From Saturnia japonica (lineage: Eukaryota > Arthropoda > Insecta > Lepidoptera > Saturniidae), in NCBI GenBank assembly GCA_033032175.1, contig CM065320.1:13163413-13227412 (forward strand): a stretch of 64,000 nt of DNA. Direction: 5' to 3'. The notes below the pieces were generated by a model. It searched no databases. It saw only the letters and a program-made list of their open reading frames with translations, and was not told the origin of the DNA. Shown here piece by piece: positions 1-11,797 of the stretch. The number at the start of each line of letters is the position of its first letter. Within the stretch, counting starts at the first letter, position 1. The position numbers were made by a program, and so were the translations under genes.

Positions 1-119
1 TTATAGGGTGGATCATTATGTGAATGATAGTGATGTCTGGAAGTGAGAGGACTCTGTGCATCCCCTAAATTATTATTATTGTACCTGTTATATTAACATT
101 TGTACAGTTGAGAAAAAAA

Positions 120-370
120 AAAATATTGGTCCTAAGTGTATCTAAAAAAAAAGTCCGCGATACCATATGCCTATCTTATACATAAATCACAACAAGGTAT
201 TTTGCGATTTTTTCTTTTTTGGTTGAACTTTAAAAACTTGATTTATGAGAATTATTTTTAGGCACGGCATATTAATCCTTATGAACAAAAGTTACTTCAT
301 CATAAAGACAATTTTATTAAATCAAATTTTGCCCTTTATTGCATTTAATTTGGGCACAGCTTAGGAGATA
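120..370 (+). repeat. fragment of interspersed repeat family A
   Basis: The words GTCCGCGATACCATATGCC, CGGCATATTAATCCTTAT and CAGCTTAGGAGATAA match, in the same order, the middle of the longer copy at 11155-11797. Both ends of the family are missing here. Family A is a name used only in this annotation. Confidence 0.45.
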
Positions 371-449
371 ATTAATAATTAAAACAATATGTACTTGAGA
401 GAAGTGAGAATAATACATATGAAAACAGTAATATGTAGACACAGGTATG

Positions 450-510
450 TTGGCGGCGCGGTGCTTGTCGGATAAAAACACGGGTGAAACCATGGGGCAC
501 AGCTAGTAAA
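450..510 (+). repeat. family B repeat 3' end (GTGAAACC...CACAGCTAGT)
   Basis: The segment ends in GGGTGAAACCATGGGGCACA followed by GCTAGT. The same ending occurs at 16140-16171 on the + strand and, inverted, at about 37240-37265. Endings of this type are common for small retroposon-like repeats in Lepidoptera (established knowledge). Only the 3' end is recognisable here. Confidence 0.45.
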
Positions 511-1289
511 ATTATATATTTATACATTGAATTAGTATGTAATGTAATGATTTTTTTTTCGATCTTACAAGTCTGGTATTGTTTTCTTTATTTAATGAAA
601 ATCATATGAAAGTGCGTTATTTACAATAACACTATACTGTGAATCAATAAATCAATGAATCAATGTAATCAATAGATTCTGCTCTAAGTTTTTTCTCAGG
701 TCAAATTTTTGCATTAAATGGCAAGTATAGATTTGGGGACGAAGTTCTTTAATGCAACTTATGGTAGGAGTCGAATTGTAGAAGTCGTCACATAAAGAAA
801 AAGCGTTATGCCCCCTCCATGCTACTTTTTCTCTCTCACTGTAGCTCTGCGAGTGTGTGCGAGTATTGAGATTCGAGAAAATGAGCATTGTGCGTGGCTG
901 GTTGTACAACCCTTTCTCAGGAGGCAGCAAAAACATTGTACTTCGGGCGAGGCCCATCAGGGTGGTCTCAAGAAATAGACGTGCGTTCTGTAATTCAATG
1001 GTTTATCGGATATTTTGTATGATACACATGTTTATAAAACTTACATTCATGTGTTCTTTATGAATTGGACTAATTGATTTTTTAATAATTATTTACTTAT
1101 TATATTTTTAGTAACTTTACACCAACTGGTTTTTATTTTGCCATTACTGCGGAACCAGAGCACATTTTGAGTATGGTTACGATAGTATAATTTCAGTGTA
1201 GAATCAAAAATATTTTATTCAATTGAGGCCTTAAGAAGGCATTTGTGTATGTCAATAATACACTACATAGGGTTAATAAGTTTGACCAC

Positions 1290-1450
1290 TATATGTGTGT
1301 GTCTGTCTATAGCACCGTAGCTCTTAAACGGATGAACTGATTTGGATGCAGTTTTTTTTATTTGAAAGCAGGTTTTATGGCGGTTCTTACTGATGTTTTA
1401 TCAAAATCAGTTCAGCCGTTTCAAGGTCATCCGCTCTTTTCTAGCTGATA
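1290..1450 (+). repeat. interspersed repeat fragment
   Basis: The stretch has the 'TGTCTGTCTATAGCACCGTA ... AACGGATGAACTGATTTGG ... CAGTTCAGCCGTTTCAAGG' pattern typical of AT-rich insect repeats built around phrases of the 'actgatttgg ... gttcagccgttt' kind. No boundaries or target duplication could be set. Confidence 0.35.
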
Positions 1451-3033
1451 AATAGATGTGAGCATCTTCCACAGGTCGAGTGGTGAGTCGATTGGTCGAG
1501 ATTTGGTATTCTGTTACTTCAATGATATTAGTAAGACCTTAACTTGATGTTGCAACAACATCTGACATCTGTAGGATACCTAACTCCTCACCATCTTATA
1601 GCAGAGATATCGTACATGGGCTCAACGACATGGTCTCTATGAATAGGTTACTTATGTCGGGAGCTTATTAATTTTTCAATTCACTTTTTTTTAATTGTTT
1701 TTTTACAGTATTAAGTTGTATACAGTTATTATCATTTTTAGTTGATGTACACAGAGGGAATCACATTCAGACATAGTTGCATAATAACTGTTGCCATACA
1801 CAATCCTTCTCAAGAATAATTATATTATCACAAACAAGTTAACGCGCTGCGATACAAGTACATACACACACGTGAACAAAGAATATATACGACGTGGTCC
1901 AGACCGAGGCACTGAACATAAAGCAGCGGCGTACAATACAATTTCTGCCTCGGACGCCTCTGTACAATACATGTCGTCCTTTTCAGGTCACTTCCAGTTG
2001 TAACGTGTTCAACAAATAATTATTATGAGACGTTCCATTGTGGGAAAAACGTTTGTTCAAACGGGAGGGTTTTAAACAATGTATGTGTTATTTGTTAGGG
2101 AATATATAATTTAAATGTTTCTTCACACTTACTTTCCAGATTGCAAAATTCGACCATAATATATTTTATATGACAATTTCTTATATTTACGGCCTTTGCC
2201 CGACTGGGATAAACTCGTCATATAGAGTCCTTTTTGATTTTTCATATTTTGGGATGTATACACCCAGCTACCAAGAGGCTTGTCATGGATTGTTGTACTG
2301 TGTTTACCATTAGGTACAATGCCATCATTTTGCAGTGCAAATATTTAAAAAACAAATATCGAGAGATATAATTCTTCCTGTGAGGGTAAAGTCAAGTTAA
2401 TTCCTGTTGTAGAAACACGTGTAAGATTATTTAACACAAAATTTGTTACCAATCTCATATTAGTGTATTTCGACAGCTGCAGTACTTGAAGTGAGTTTAT
2501 TATACTTTCCATGTACAAAATTTCATTCAAATTGGTTAAGGATTTTTTTTTTCAATAATTTCTATTAATATTACTGAAAATTCTAATAACCTTTCAACTG
2601 ACCAGTGACAAGCTTCCCGTGTGCACAGTTTTATAACAATCGGTCATGCTGATTAGAGTTAAATTCGGACATACAAATATACAGATAGACAAAAATATTA
2701 CTTATTCATAGTTGGTAAGTTTCCTTTATATATATAGAATGTCTACCGGGTAATTTGAAAAAATAAAAAACATGTACAGCAAGCAGAACTACTGATTTAT
2801 TCATATAGATATAGTCGTTAGTATAAATGTTGGTGCTGCAGTTAAAAGTAAAACCCTTTGTTGGACGCAAGCCAAAAGGCAGAAAGTTAGACTCATCCGT
2901 AAAAGGGTTACGAAGACCTACAATTTCTAAGAAATGGAATCCTTACTGTTTTAAATATGTGTAACTTTATAGCACCTTTTTTTGTCGCTCAATCTTTTCT
3001 TACATTTTTATTACCAACACAAACGAGCCTTTT

Positions 3034-3474
3034 TTAGATACATATATTCAGATTGAAATAGATAAATCTATCATGAGAAAAGTTGGCTAGTTCAGAAGGA
3101 TAAGTATTGAGCACATCAACTCGAACACTGTTACTTAAAGTACGAAAAGGTTTTCCGGTCATGCTATCGAAATAGAACGTTATATGGGTTCCTTTACCAA
3201 TATAAACTAAGATTTCCTGTATGTTAAAGCTAGCGTGCACTGCGGTATATTTTTGTACGGATTTTTTTCCGCTAAATCTGTGAACTAGTATTCCATAAAA
3301 GAGACCGAACTGCTGATAAAAATTCACATCGAATCTAAATTCTGTGGATTGATACAGGTTTGTTCCTGTTGAATGCCGAATGCATAATGGCCGAAGTTGT
3401 CGGGAAGTATCGCGAATATAAAATAATGTCACGCTTTCGCGTCTGAATGCTTTAAGCGCTTGACCCCGAGCCAC
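3034..3474 (-). CDS. unidentified ORF, 146 codons
   Basis: This is one of the longest open frames in the first 17 kb that is not a recognised transposase. The predicted product begins MARGQALKAF and is rich in Phe, Tyr and Ser; I recognise no domain, signal peptide or catalytic motif. Its 5' end overlaps the antisense strand of a diverged retroposon end (3441-3530), so the frame may be a chance product of repeat sequence. An initiator ATG is present, but I see no promoter or splice evidence. It could be a remnant of an unknown element or a real small gene; I cannot choose between them. Confidence 0.2.
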   Translation of the reverse strand: MARGQALKAFRRESVTLFYIRDTSRQLRPLCIRHSTGTNLYQSTEFRFDVNFYQQFGLFYGILVHRFSGKKSVQKYTAVHASFNIQEILVYIGKGTHITFYFDSMTGKPFRTLSNSVRVDVLNTYPSELANFSHDRFIYFNLNICI

Positions 3475-3530
3475 GGTGAAGCCGTAAAAGCCGTCTGATA
3501 CTCCAGGGCTTAAAGTATAGTCAAATAGAA
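3441..3530 (+). repeat. diverged retroposon 3' end (family D)
   Basis: The core GGTGAAGCCGTAAAAGCCG and the A-run after ATAGTCAAATAG parallel the better-preserved copies at 29846-29970 (+) and 16464-16640 (-), which carry GGTGAAGCTGTAAAAGCCG and end in TAGTCAGTTC plus poly-A. This copy is the most degraded of the three. Confidence 0.4.
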
Positions 3531-3933
3531 AAAAAAATCTGAAGTTTGAGCAAATTATCGAAAACTGTTTCTTTTTTATTTATTTTAAACTACCTGTGTC
3601 TCACGGTTTCACCCCTGTTAATTTTATACGACAAACATCGCCAACGCACCCGTGTAGGTAATTTTTTATACATTGAGTGAAATTATTGACATTTTTATGA
3701 GGAAAAATATTTTTTTAAATCGGTTCAGTAATTTTGATTACAAACAAAAAATCAAATCTTTCTTCTTTTGTAATATTGGTATAGAAAAATATTCCAATAG
3801 TAAATATTATAGTAAACCATCAATAACGTCGCAGTGGTTAATTAATATTAGTGATTAACAAAAATATTTTTGTTCCAGATGTAACATCACAGCGGCTCAG
3901 ACAAATAAAGATAAATAATCTTTTTCAAAAAAA

Positions 3934-4062
3934 ATGTCTGCCAAGTATTCGGACATAAAGCAAAGAACGATGGATGTGTCTGAAGGTTTTTAGTGAATAT
4001 CGCGTTATATAGAAAGGAAAGATGTCGATAAAAGCGAGCGTCGGTTAAACAAAAAGGAGAAA
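3934..4062 (+). promoter_or_regulatory. probable 5' UTR of dpr with upstream ORFs
   Basis: Directly before the signal-peptide start codon there are two short upstream ORFs. The first (3934-3993) has two in-frame ATGs and 19 sense codons; the second (4022-4048) has eight. Both close before the dpr ATG at 4063. If this stretch is transcribed they could lower translation of the main ORF. The true 5' end of the exon is not visible, so this is inference. Confidence 0.35.
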
Positions 4063-4141
4063 ATGGCCGGCAAGGGGTTCGGTGGGGAGGTGATTGGCTT
4101 TTTCCTAGCCGTGGCTTTTTGCATCACATGCCCTGAATATG
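4063..4141 (+). CDS. dpr9: dpr9-like exon 1: signal peptide
   Basis: The ATG sits in a favourable AAAATGG context. The exon encodes 26 codons plus one base: a short polar N-terminus (MAGKGFGGE), then a hydrophobic core VIGFFLAVAFCI, which is a classic secretory signal for a surface protein. The donor is G|GTGAGT at 4142, leaving phase 1. The two bases at the start of exon 2 complete codon 27 as Val and continue SSAQRELG, a plausible cleavage region. No other downstream exon is needed to keep the frame. The call is an inference from the signal peptide, the strong donor and exact phase match across a 39.8-kb intron; an unseen exon inside that intron cannot be excluded. Confidence 0.7.
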
Positions 4142-4435
4142 GTGAGTGTCCAACTATTATAATACATTATCTACACGTTTGTTTTTTATATAAATGAAAC
4201 AAGGAATCATTATTTTATTATGATATGTTAGGGCGCGGAATAAAATATGCAGGTTGAAATTATGACATGTCATATCGTCGCGGATTAGACGAAGCTCTAG
4301 TATCATGATTAATTATTTTTATTGATTTATAGATTTTTTAAATGACAACTTTTTTCAAAGATTCTTTGATCAACCAAAACAAATAATCAACCATGTAAAC
4401 AATGTAAGTAGTATTGCTGTTATTCAAGCGTCTAT

Positions 4436-4495
4436 TATAGGCTACGGTAGTCGCTTACCATCAGGCAGGAATGTTTGCCATCTGAGTAGTGTAAA
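4436..4495 (+). repeat. short repeat fragment (GGCTACGGTAGTCGCTTACC type)
   Basis: The run GTCGCTTACCATCAGGCAGG resembles a very common lepidopteran repeat phrase ('ggcgacggtaaccacttaccatcaggt'). Only about 60 bases can be assigned and no ends are visible. Confidence 0.35.
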
Positions 4496-4499
4496 AAAA

Positions 4500-5780
4500 A
4501 GTTAGACTCTTTTTACTTAAGCACATAATTTATTCCCATTAAAGAATAATATTTATGCGTACAAGTATCACGTATTTTCAAAAATAGTGTTTTATTATCA
4601 AAATTATTGATTAAAACGTACATATATGCTTGTTACTTGAAAGATTGTGAAAGTTCTTTTTGCTAATATGAAGATGAAAATGGTTTTTGTGTCAATAAAA
4701 TTTTACTTTAAGTGCGAAACTCGGATCACTTTTAATAAAAATATAAAATTTGCCGAAATAAGCATTTCATAGTACATTTATTATCATCATCATATCATCT
4801 TTTATTATTACATTTTACGAAAGTTTCTGCTACATTTGAAAATATATTTTTACTCTTTGGCTCACAACGTCACACAAAATGTATGTAAATTGGCATAAAT
4901 TCTATCTATATTGGGAGTCTTGTTATCATCTTTAATCCAGGAACAAACATTTGAAAAGTTGTTTTAAACACTTTTTTACATCTTGAAAATAATAATACCC
5001 TTGAACTATTGCACATTTCAAAGTTATATAAAAATACTTAATTAAAATATTTAAAAAAAAACGCCACAATAATGCGGCAGTTCATGTGACCGCACGTGAC
5101 GTTATCATATAATACATTAAATAAAGCTGAGTTTAAAGAGGTATTATGTGAAATTTCATTAACAAATATATAATTTTAGAGTCACTTGTCACAAGATAAC
5201 ATAATAAGAATAACATTCAAACATGTATATAAATATTGTACGATGACGTAACGTTTTCTGATTGGCGCTTCCAATCACGTGAGTCACAGCCATAAGTCTC
5301 AATTTTCCCAAGGGAAAATTTATTAAATTAACAGTTTTTTTGCCAGATTTTTATTATTACACTACCAATACGATAAATTTGTAATCTTCCATAACTAAAT
5401 ATATTTTCAAACGAAACCAAAATTTAATTATTCTTCGAATCGTACCAGTTTATAGGAAACAATCCAATCCAAAACATTGAAACTTTTATTAACCTGCCAC
5501 TAACAAGTAACCGAAGTTGGTTTGTATGCCATTCTCTTCTAAAGACCAGGGCTCGCAAATTGTTACAGAACCCAATTAACTGGGACGCCACCTAAATATG
5601 TGGGTACACAGTCTAACAAATACCCAAATAAAACTAGTTTCACTGTTAGTTTACATTTTCGAAACATGTTAGACAGGTAAATTAATGAGTATATACGTAT
5701 ATAATTGAATCTGTTTTTTAAATAATTATTTTGTAAAGAGTTTACAAACATACAAAAGTAAACATTTTAGTTTTGAGCAT
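4500..5780. other. AT-rich intronic sequence, nothing recognised
   Basis: No coding, RNA or clear repeat signal was found here. The ORF at 5563-5751 has no recognisable motif. Confidence 0.4.
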
Positions 5781-5784
5781 AGTT

Positions 5785-7073
5785 CCCATACATTACGCCA
5801 CAAAATTTGTTGTCACCTTAGATATTAGATATTTTCTAAGTAAGCAATGTCTATACTTTTTTTTTAATGTGCCAACATCTGTATTATAGTATATATGTGC
5901 CGTTTTGTTCGATGACTTTCTGCCATTTTGTAGGTAGAGACACGATCCCGTTGTTGTAGAAATTTTGGGACTTCTGATCAAAAAAACGCGAGAAATAGTT
6001 TTGGCAGTCCTCTCTTGATGATAACCTTACAGAACCTAAAGAATTCTGAAGAGACCGAAATAGGTGAAAATCTGAAGGTGCAAAATGAGGGCTGTATGGT
6101 GGATGCACTAACACCTCCCAGCCAAACTCTCTTAATTTTTGCTGAGTGGCTAAATATGTGTGTGGTCTAGCGTTATCGTGATGAAAGAGCATACCCTTCC
6201 TGTTCATCAATTCCGGCCGCTTTCTCTCAACTGCTTCCTTTAATCTCATCAGTTGTTGGCAGTAGAGATCCGAATCGATGGTTTTGCCGGGCGTTAAAAG
6301 CTCATAATGAACAATGCCCTTCCAGTCCCATCATACACACAGCATCACCTTATTTCGAGTTAACCCTAGTTTAGTTTAGCCACAGTCTGTGAAGCCTGGC
6401 CGACCTTAGAACACGACCTTTTTCGAACGTTCTTGTCGTACGTGATCCACTTTTCATCGCCAGTTATCAATCTCTACAAAAACCGCTCAGTTTCATTACG
6501 TCTCAATAATGAATCGCAAATGAGTACATGGTTCATTACGTTTCTTTGAGTGAGCTCGTGTGGCACCCAAATATCAAGCTTTTTGGTATAGCCAGCTTTC
6601 TTCAAATGGGTTAAAACTGTTTTGTGATCAATTTCCAGTTCTTCAGCTACATCGTAACTACTGAAATGCCGAACTAGCTCAACTTCTTCAAAAATGGCAT
6701 CCATTTTATTCGTAACAGACCAGAGCCAGGTGCATCCTTAACATCAAAATATCCGGACTGAAAATGTTTGAACCAAATTTGTGCTACTCTTACTGACACT
6801 GCGTTAGGTCCATACATATCACAAATTTTTTTCTCTGCTTGAGTTGCATTTTTGCCTTTTGTAATAATATTTTAAAATGTATCGAATTTCTTCATTAGAT
6901 TCACTCATTTTTACAGAAAGAAAAACAAATGAAAAATAGCGAGACACAACATTTTTTTTTTTTTTTTTATTTTTTAATGTTACCAAAACCAGCCCGATAC
7001 AAATAGTACAACCAAAGAAATTTTATAACACGTTTATACCTACGTCAAGCGAAGAAACTTTTTTCCCGGCCTA
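5785..7073 (-). mobile_element. mariner element, one end unclear
   Basis: The element surrounds the pseudogene at 5884-6908. On the minus strand the 5' end reads AATAGGCCGGGAAAAAAG then TTTCTTCGC near 7073, the usual look of a mariner inverted end. I could not find a matching inverted copy near 5785, so that end is either deleted or badly eroded. The A/T run at 6950-6976 lies between TIR and ORF. Confidence 0.6.
5884..6908 (-). pseudogene. mariner transposase pseudogene
   Basis: Read on the minus strand from the ATG at 6908, the sequence gives a mariner-type N-terminus (MSESNEEIRYI), the linker word WVPHEL, the first catalytic block ITGDEKW, and the second block HHDNARPH. It ends at GTYIL and a stop at 5884-5886. 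In the third block the motif SPDLAPSD reads SPHFAPSD, so the third catalytic aspartate is replaced by His. The frame is also broken: a TAG lies just before RLITGDEKW, a TGA lies in the CVWWDWKG block, and there are shifts around 6300-6470. It sits in dpr intron 1 and is antisense to that gene. Catalytic activity is not possible. Subfamily is not assigned. Confidence 0.85.
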
Positions 7074-7079
7074 TTATAT

Positions 7080-7670
7080 TACTCGTCATTCTCTCCGGGA
7101 GCAGAGATTACATAGAATACGTCGAGGTTTTAAGTCCTATAATAAATAATTTCAAAACTGCGATCCTATTGAGGTTGAGTACTATAGGCTGTAGTGATCT
7201 CTTAAAATCAGATGTCCAGCATGTCTCTTTGTAAATTCATGTAATAAAATTATGAAAACGAAGAGTTTTAGAATTTCTGTTATATATTTCCTTGTTGCAA
7301 AACAGTAAATAGTACTTGCGCTGATGTGTTCTTCTTAGCAGTTTCACCTCGGTTACTCGGTGTACCAACCTATTAGTGACTGACCTCAGTTATTGCTCTG
7401 CCACTTTACTATTTGATGAATTGAGTTATTAATAGAAATCTTAGAACTCTAACCTTTAAAGAGACTGCCCTACCTGGGCACCGATAAATTCTTTCGGCGA
7501 TTTCTCTGTACTTGGGGTTGCCCGACTAGAGAAACACCTTTGCCTTACAGAAGATCGCAGCCCAGTAAGCTTGTGTTGTTTTTCCGTGCTGAGTAGGATT
7601 CCCAGAGATTCTTGGGGAAGGGGTTTTTACTTTAATTGTATAAAAAAGACTATTATTGGCTAGTATTCAT
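7080..7670. other. unassigned intronic sequence
   Basis: This is mixed-composition DNA with no reading frame or recognised repeat. Short GC-richer patches around 7460-7620 may be old repeat remains. Confidence 0.3.
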
Positions 7671-7679
7671 TAATATCTA

Positions 7680-7932
7680 CGAACATTTTATATCAGTTAT
7701 CAGTTTATGACATCGACAGCACAGAGTAACAAAACATACCTTCACGTCTGTACCCGAAGGGTTAGGAGGTGTACCAATGTACACCCACAGTTCGCTGGGT
7801 ATGTTTTTAGGTCGCATGTAATAGGGGGCGAGGCTGATAATCGGGCACAAAGCCAAATTCCGAGCTGCTACTGAGGATTTCATAAAAACCCCAATAACAC
7901 TTTGCTCGGCCTGGGAATCGAACCCAGGACCT
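7680..7932 (-). repeat. tRNA-headed SINE, 5'-truncated (family E)
   Basis: The reverse complement carries the B box GGTTCGATTCC, the same body as the copy at 8648-8905 (CAGTAGCAGCTCGG, CGCCCCCTATTACATG, CGAACTGTGGGTGTA) and a similar 3' end. The A-box half of the tRNA-like head is missing. It forms an inverted pair with the + strand copy about 0.7 kb away. Confidence 0.75.
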
Positions 7933-8647
7933 CGATATTATTTATTTATAGTAGTTAGACATACAAATTATTTTCGAAATTTAGTTACAATATGTATACA
8001 TTTATAGACATACAGATGCATTTAAATGAGAAAATTGTTGTGAATATTTAATACTATGCAATAAATTATAATGCACGACAACTCAGAACTTTGTGTAGAT
8101 CGCTTGTCTTGATACCTCTCTAAAGATTAGAACCCGTCCACGAATACTAAATAGCAAACCGCCAAAACACATTTGGCAGATGCATTCGAAGCCAGTTACA
8201 TTTGAACGTTTAGCACAGGCTATTACATATACATTGTTATTTACTACAAGCATCCCGCCCGCAGTTTCGCTAGGGTAGATTTATAAGATTTGTATAGTTT
8301 TTTTTTAAATATTTAAATAGAATATACAAGTTTTTTTATGTTAGTATTTTGGTGATCCGTTTTCACACATTTCGGGGTTGCCTTTAAAAGAACACCGAAA
8401 TAAGTGTCTCCTTAATAATTGTGTTAAACAGTATTAATACCAACTTTCAAATAACTCCGACAAAAAAATATTATTTACCATATAAATTTAGGCACCCCCT
8501 TTATAATATACCCTTGATTTGAATGATACAAAAAAGTTTAAAATAGTTATAACCAAAATAATATTGTTTCTCATACAAATTTTACCATACTTTTTAATTC
8601 CTTTATGGATCGGATTTTTATTAATGCCTTCTTAAACGACACCTACT

Positions 8648-8905
8648 GCCTCGTTAGCCTAGTGGTCGTAAGGGCGACTGCTATGAGCAAGGTCCTGGGT
8701 TCGAATCCCAGGTCGAGAAAAGTGTTATTGGGTTTTTCCTATGAAATTCTCAGTAGCAGCTCGGAGTTTGTTTTCCTGCCCGATTAATGGCAATAGGCTC
8801 GCCCCCTATTACATGGGACCTAAAAACATACTCGGCGAACTGTGGGTGTATATAGTACACCTCTGTGTAACCCTTCGGGGAATACAGGCGTTATGGTATG
8901 TTATG
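8648..8905 (+). repeat. tRNA-headed SINE (family E)
   Basis: A tRNA-like head contains an A box TAGCCTAGTGG at 8655-8665 and a B box GGTTCGAATCC at 8698-8708, the two internal parts of a pol III promoter. The unrelated body runs to about 8905. The head does not fold into a full tRNA, so I call a SINE and not a tRNA gene. The small ORFs over it are incidental. Confidence 0.8.
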
Positions 8906-8909
8906 TTAC

Positions 8910-11154
8910 AATATAAAATCAACATTCTTTGCTCGAATTTTTACTCTTATTACTTTGATCTAGACGACGACGAGTCAGAGAGGACATTGCCTTTCACATA
9001 TGATTGCAATTTGAGTTGCAAAGAAAGGAATACCTTTCGTAGCTCTATCTTATTAAATGATTCGTAAAAATTCTTCGATGAGAAAAAAGATAACGAGAAA
9101 AACCAAAAAAGAAATTGATACAATGTAAAAGGTGTATTATAAAAATAGTATCTACAATGTAAAAGACAATACAAATTTACTTCAATTTCAATGTACAAAT
9201 ATAATGCAATAAATACACTTACATCGGTCGACGATAATGAAAGCTTTTTACCGTTTCAACAGCACGATAAGGTTTTTTTTTCTGTTTGCTTACGTTTGTG
9301 AATAATACAACACTATGTTCGACCGCATAGCACTTACATACAGAGTGCACTTAACAGCTGACGGAAAAGAATTTAAAAGCGTGTACACAAAACAAAATAT
9401 TTTTGTAGGTGGTGATAATATGAATTTTGTTCGAGCTTTATCGTTTTTCTAGTGAATAAAAACACTCATAAATTAAAAGACAACATTATTCTTTAAAAAA
9501 AGTCTATGATTTTAGTACAACTGTACGAAAGATTGATATATTAACATATTCGTAGTCCTCTTAAATTAAATGCAATTGCTTTTTAAATCAAATTTTAAAC
9601 AAAACACTCCAGTATTTAATTATCAGCATTAACAGGCTCTTACCAAATCTGGCTTGACAGAGAGGGTATCGCGGGCAGTCAATGTGAGCGCTGATGTGCA
9701 TCATAAGGGGACCCATTAAACCTACACCCTGGGTCGCAAGTCCCAGGGGCTGCTCGTGTTTCCCTCTGTCTACCACACGTTGGATCCGGCACCCGCACGG
9801 TGAATCCATGGAATGCTAAGATGTTTGTATCTAAAGAATTTAAATGGAAACCTTGTATTAGTTTCTACGTTATAGGCTATGATAGTGTTAACTTCTTTTC
9901 ATGACGCTATAAAAACCGGTCGAGCTACTGCAATAGTTAAATTAATTTAAAAGAATAGTCGGAAACGAATTACTCGTACTATACGTAAATGAAGTTAAAA
10001 AAAGTAGTAAAATAACATTTTAAACTGTGTATTAGACATGCAATCCAAGAACGAACCTAATTGTAATTGAACTTTTTTAAGTAAGTCAACTGTTTTCAAA
10101 ATATTTTCTTAAGTTACATAATTATATTTTACAAAGGTAGTATTTCTAATTTAATATTATATTTGTATTTTCTTAATTCTATTATAAATATTAATAATAG
10201 TTACGACGATTATTATAATAATTATTAATTTTATTATTTGAAGTTTAGGAAAAATGTTATAGTTTTAAGTTTTCCCAGTCGTTCCCAGTCGTTCCCAGAG
10301 ATTACCGCGTTAGTATATATAAAAATACAAATAAGTACAATAAAATGAATAAATCTTATATACGATATATCTAAATCAATACAGATGGAAACGAAACTTC
10401 AAAGCCTGCTTAAAATTCTTTCAATACTCGAATCGGCCAGCAGAGCCCGGATCATTGATCCTCGAGAATCGAGCACGTCACGTGCGAAGCGCACAAGTAA
10501 GCTGTAGGATCATCTCTGAAGCTGTCTGTGTGAAAAATTAAAAAGATATTGCCTTGGGACACATACTCAGTCTTATTCGTTTTATACAAACGAAATAAAT
10601 TTTATAACAGTGTTTATCTTTATGTTATATATCTATTTTCTTGTTTTTATTGTTTCTTCTTAAATTACACATGATTTTCATTGCTACATCCAAATGATAA
10701 ACGGAAGAAATAACTTTTAAACATTTTTTTTATTTAGAAATAAATTAGTATATTTATTACAGAAGTTAAATTTATTAAACTTTAGTAAAAAAGCTAAATT
10801 ATTAAAAAGGAAACAAAAAGCACAACTGAAAAAGTATTTTATTCTATTTTTGCTTTTTATTTGATTCCCAGACGTACTTCAATATTATAATAGCCCATTT
10901 ATGTCACTCCAACAATTAAGACAAGTCTAACTATAAAATCCATCAAGCCGTTGAGGCTACAGAATGTACCAAAGTAATATAAATACATATAACTTACGTT
11001 CAAAAAACATAAATCTCCTTTTTCGTAATCGGGTAAAAACGTGAATTAATTTCGTATATCATATTTGCACCACCATATTCACAACAATTTCGATAAGACC
11101 ATTTGTTCAATAATAGTCAATTAGAACCTAGTGTCATACAAAAAATAATAATGT
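8910..11154. other. intronic sequence without a recognised element
   Basis: No coding or RNA gene was recognised. Positions 9630-9815 are GC-richer and hold a 73-codon minus-strand ORF without known motifs, possibly an old repeat. The rest is AT-rich and simple. Confidence 0.35.
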
Positions 11155-11797
11155 ATACTAATATTATAAAGTTGAAGAGTTTGTTTGTTTGGTTGAACAA
11201 GTTAATCTCAGGAATTACTGGTTAAAAAAGAAAAAATCTTTTAGTGTTGGCTAGCCCATTTATCGAGGAAGGCTGTATAGGCTATATACCATCATAAAAA
11301 CAAGGGAAATTTATTCCCTTTGAGAGCTTCCACTGCGTGCGCTGCGTGGATGGTTGAAGTTACACAACAATCTTGTGTGACGAAATTGTTTCTCTTAAAA
11401 AGTTCTAAAAAAAGTCTGCGACAGCATATACCTATCTTTTCAGGTTTACTCAATATAACCTTTTTTATGGTAATATTTTTTTTCTAAAGTAATAAATTAT
11501 TTGCCAAGGTATTTTTATATACATGGTATTAATCCTTATCGAAATAAATACGTTATTCATCACAAGTATTTTATTTTGAACAAAATTGCCTTTCACAGTA
11601 ATTGATTTCAATAAATATCTTAGGAGAGATCACAGTTTTAAAATACTCGGCAGCAAACATGATCTAGTATCGCGAGCGCATTTTTATTATTCAGAATAAT
11701 ATGGGAGGCGAGCGGTACCTATAACTATTCTCAACCCAACCCATTCTCTCTCTATCTCTTAAACGCTGCATACGAAGTTGCGCGGATCAGCTAGTTA
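11155..11797 (+). repeat. interspersed repeat family A, long copy
   Basis: The copy starts TACTAATATTATAAAG and GTTTGTTTGTTTGGTTGAAC and ends near CGAAGTTGCGCGGATCAGCT. The same order of blocks is found inverted at 29731-30506, with further pieces at 120-370, 26805-26960, 40554-40690 and 58376-58612. It encodes nothing recognisable and is likely non-autonomous. Confidence 0.65.

Larger units (their letters stand above)
1..3930. other. upstream region, repeat fragments, no recognised gene
   Basis: This AT-rich stretch lies upstream of the first dpr coding exon. It contains fragments of several interspersed repeats, listed separately, and one unexplained minus-strand ORF at 3034-3474. A somewhat less AT-rich patch at about 1850-2010 has no splice-bounded reading frame that I can defend. 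I see no TATA box, initiator or non-coding exon that I could place with confidence, so the transcription start of the dpr gene is not located. Confidence 0.5.

Noticed and set aside
8648..8720. tRNA gene
   Set aside because: A and B boxes are present but the arms do not form a cloverleaf, and a SINE body follows. The same reasoning applies at 15020-15092, 21594-21675 and 40025-40090.
9588..9809. 73-codon minus-strand ORF starting MDSPCGCRIQ
   Set aside because: Cys-rich but matches no zinc-finger spacing I know; no splice or promoter evidence. Left as possible old repeat.
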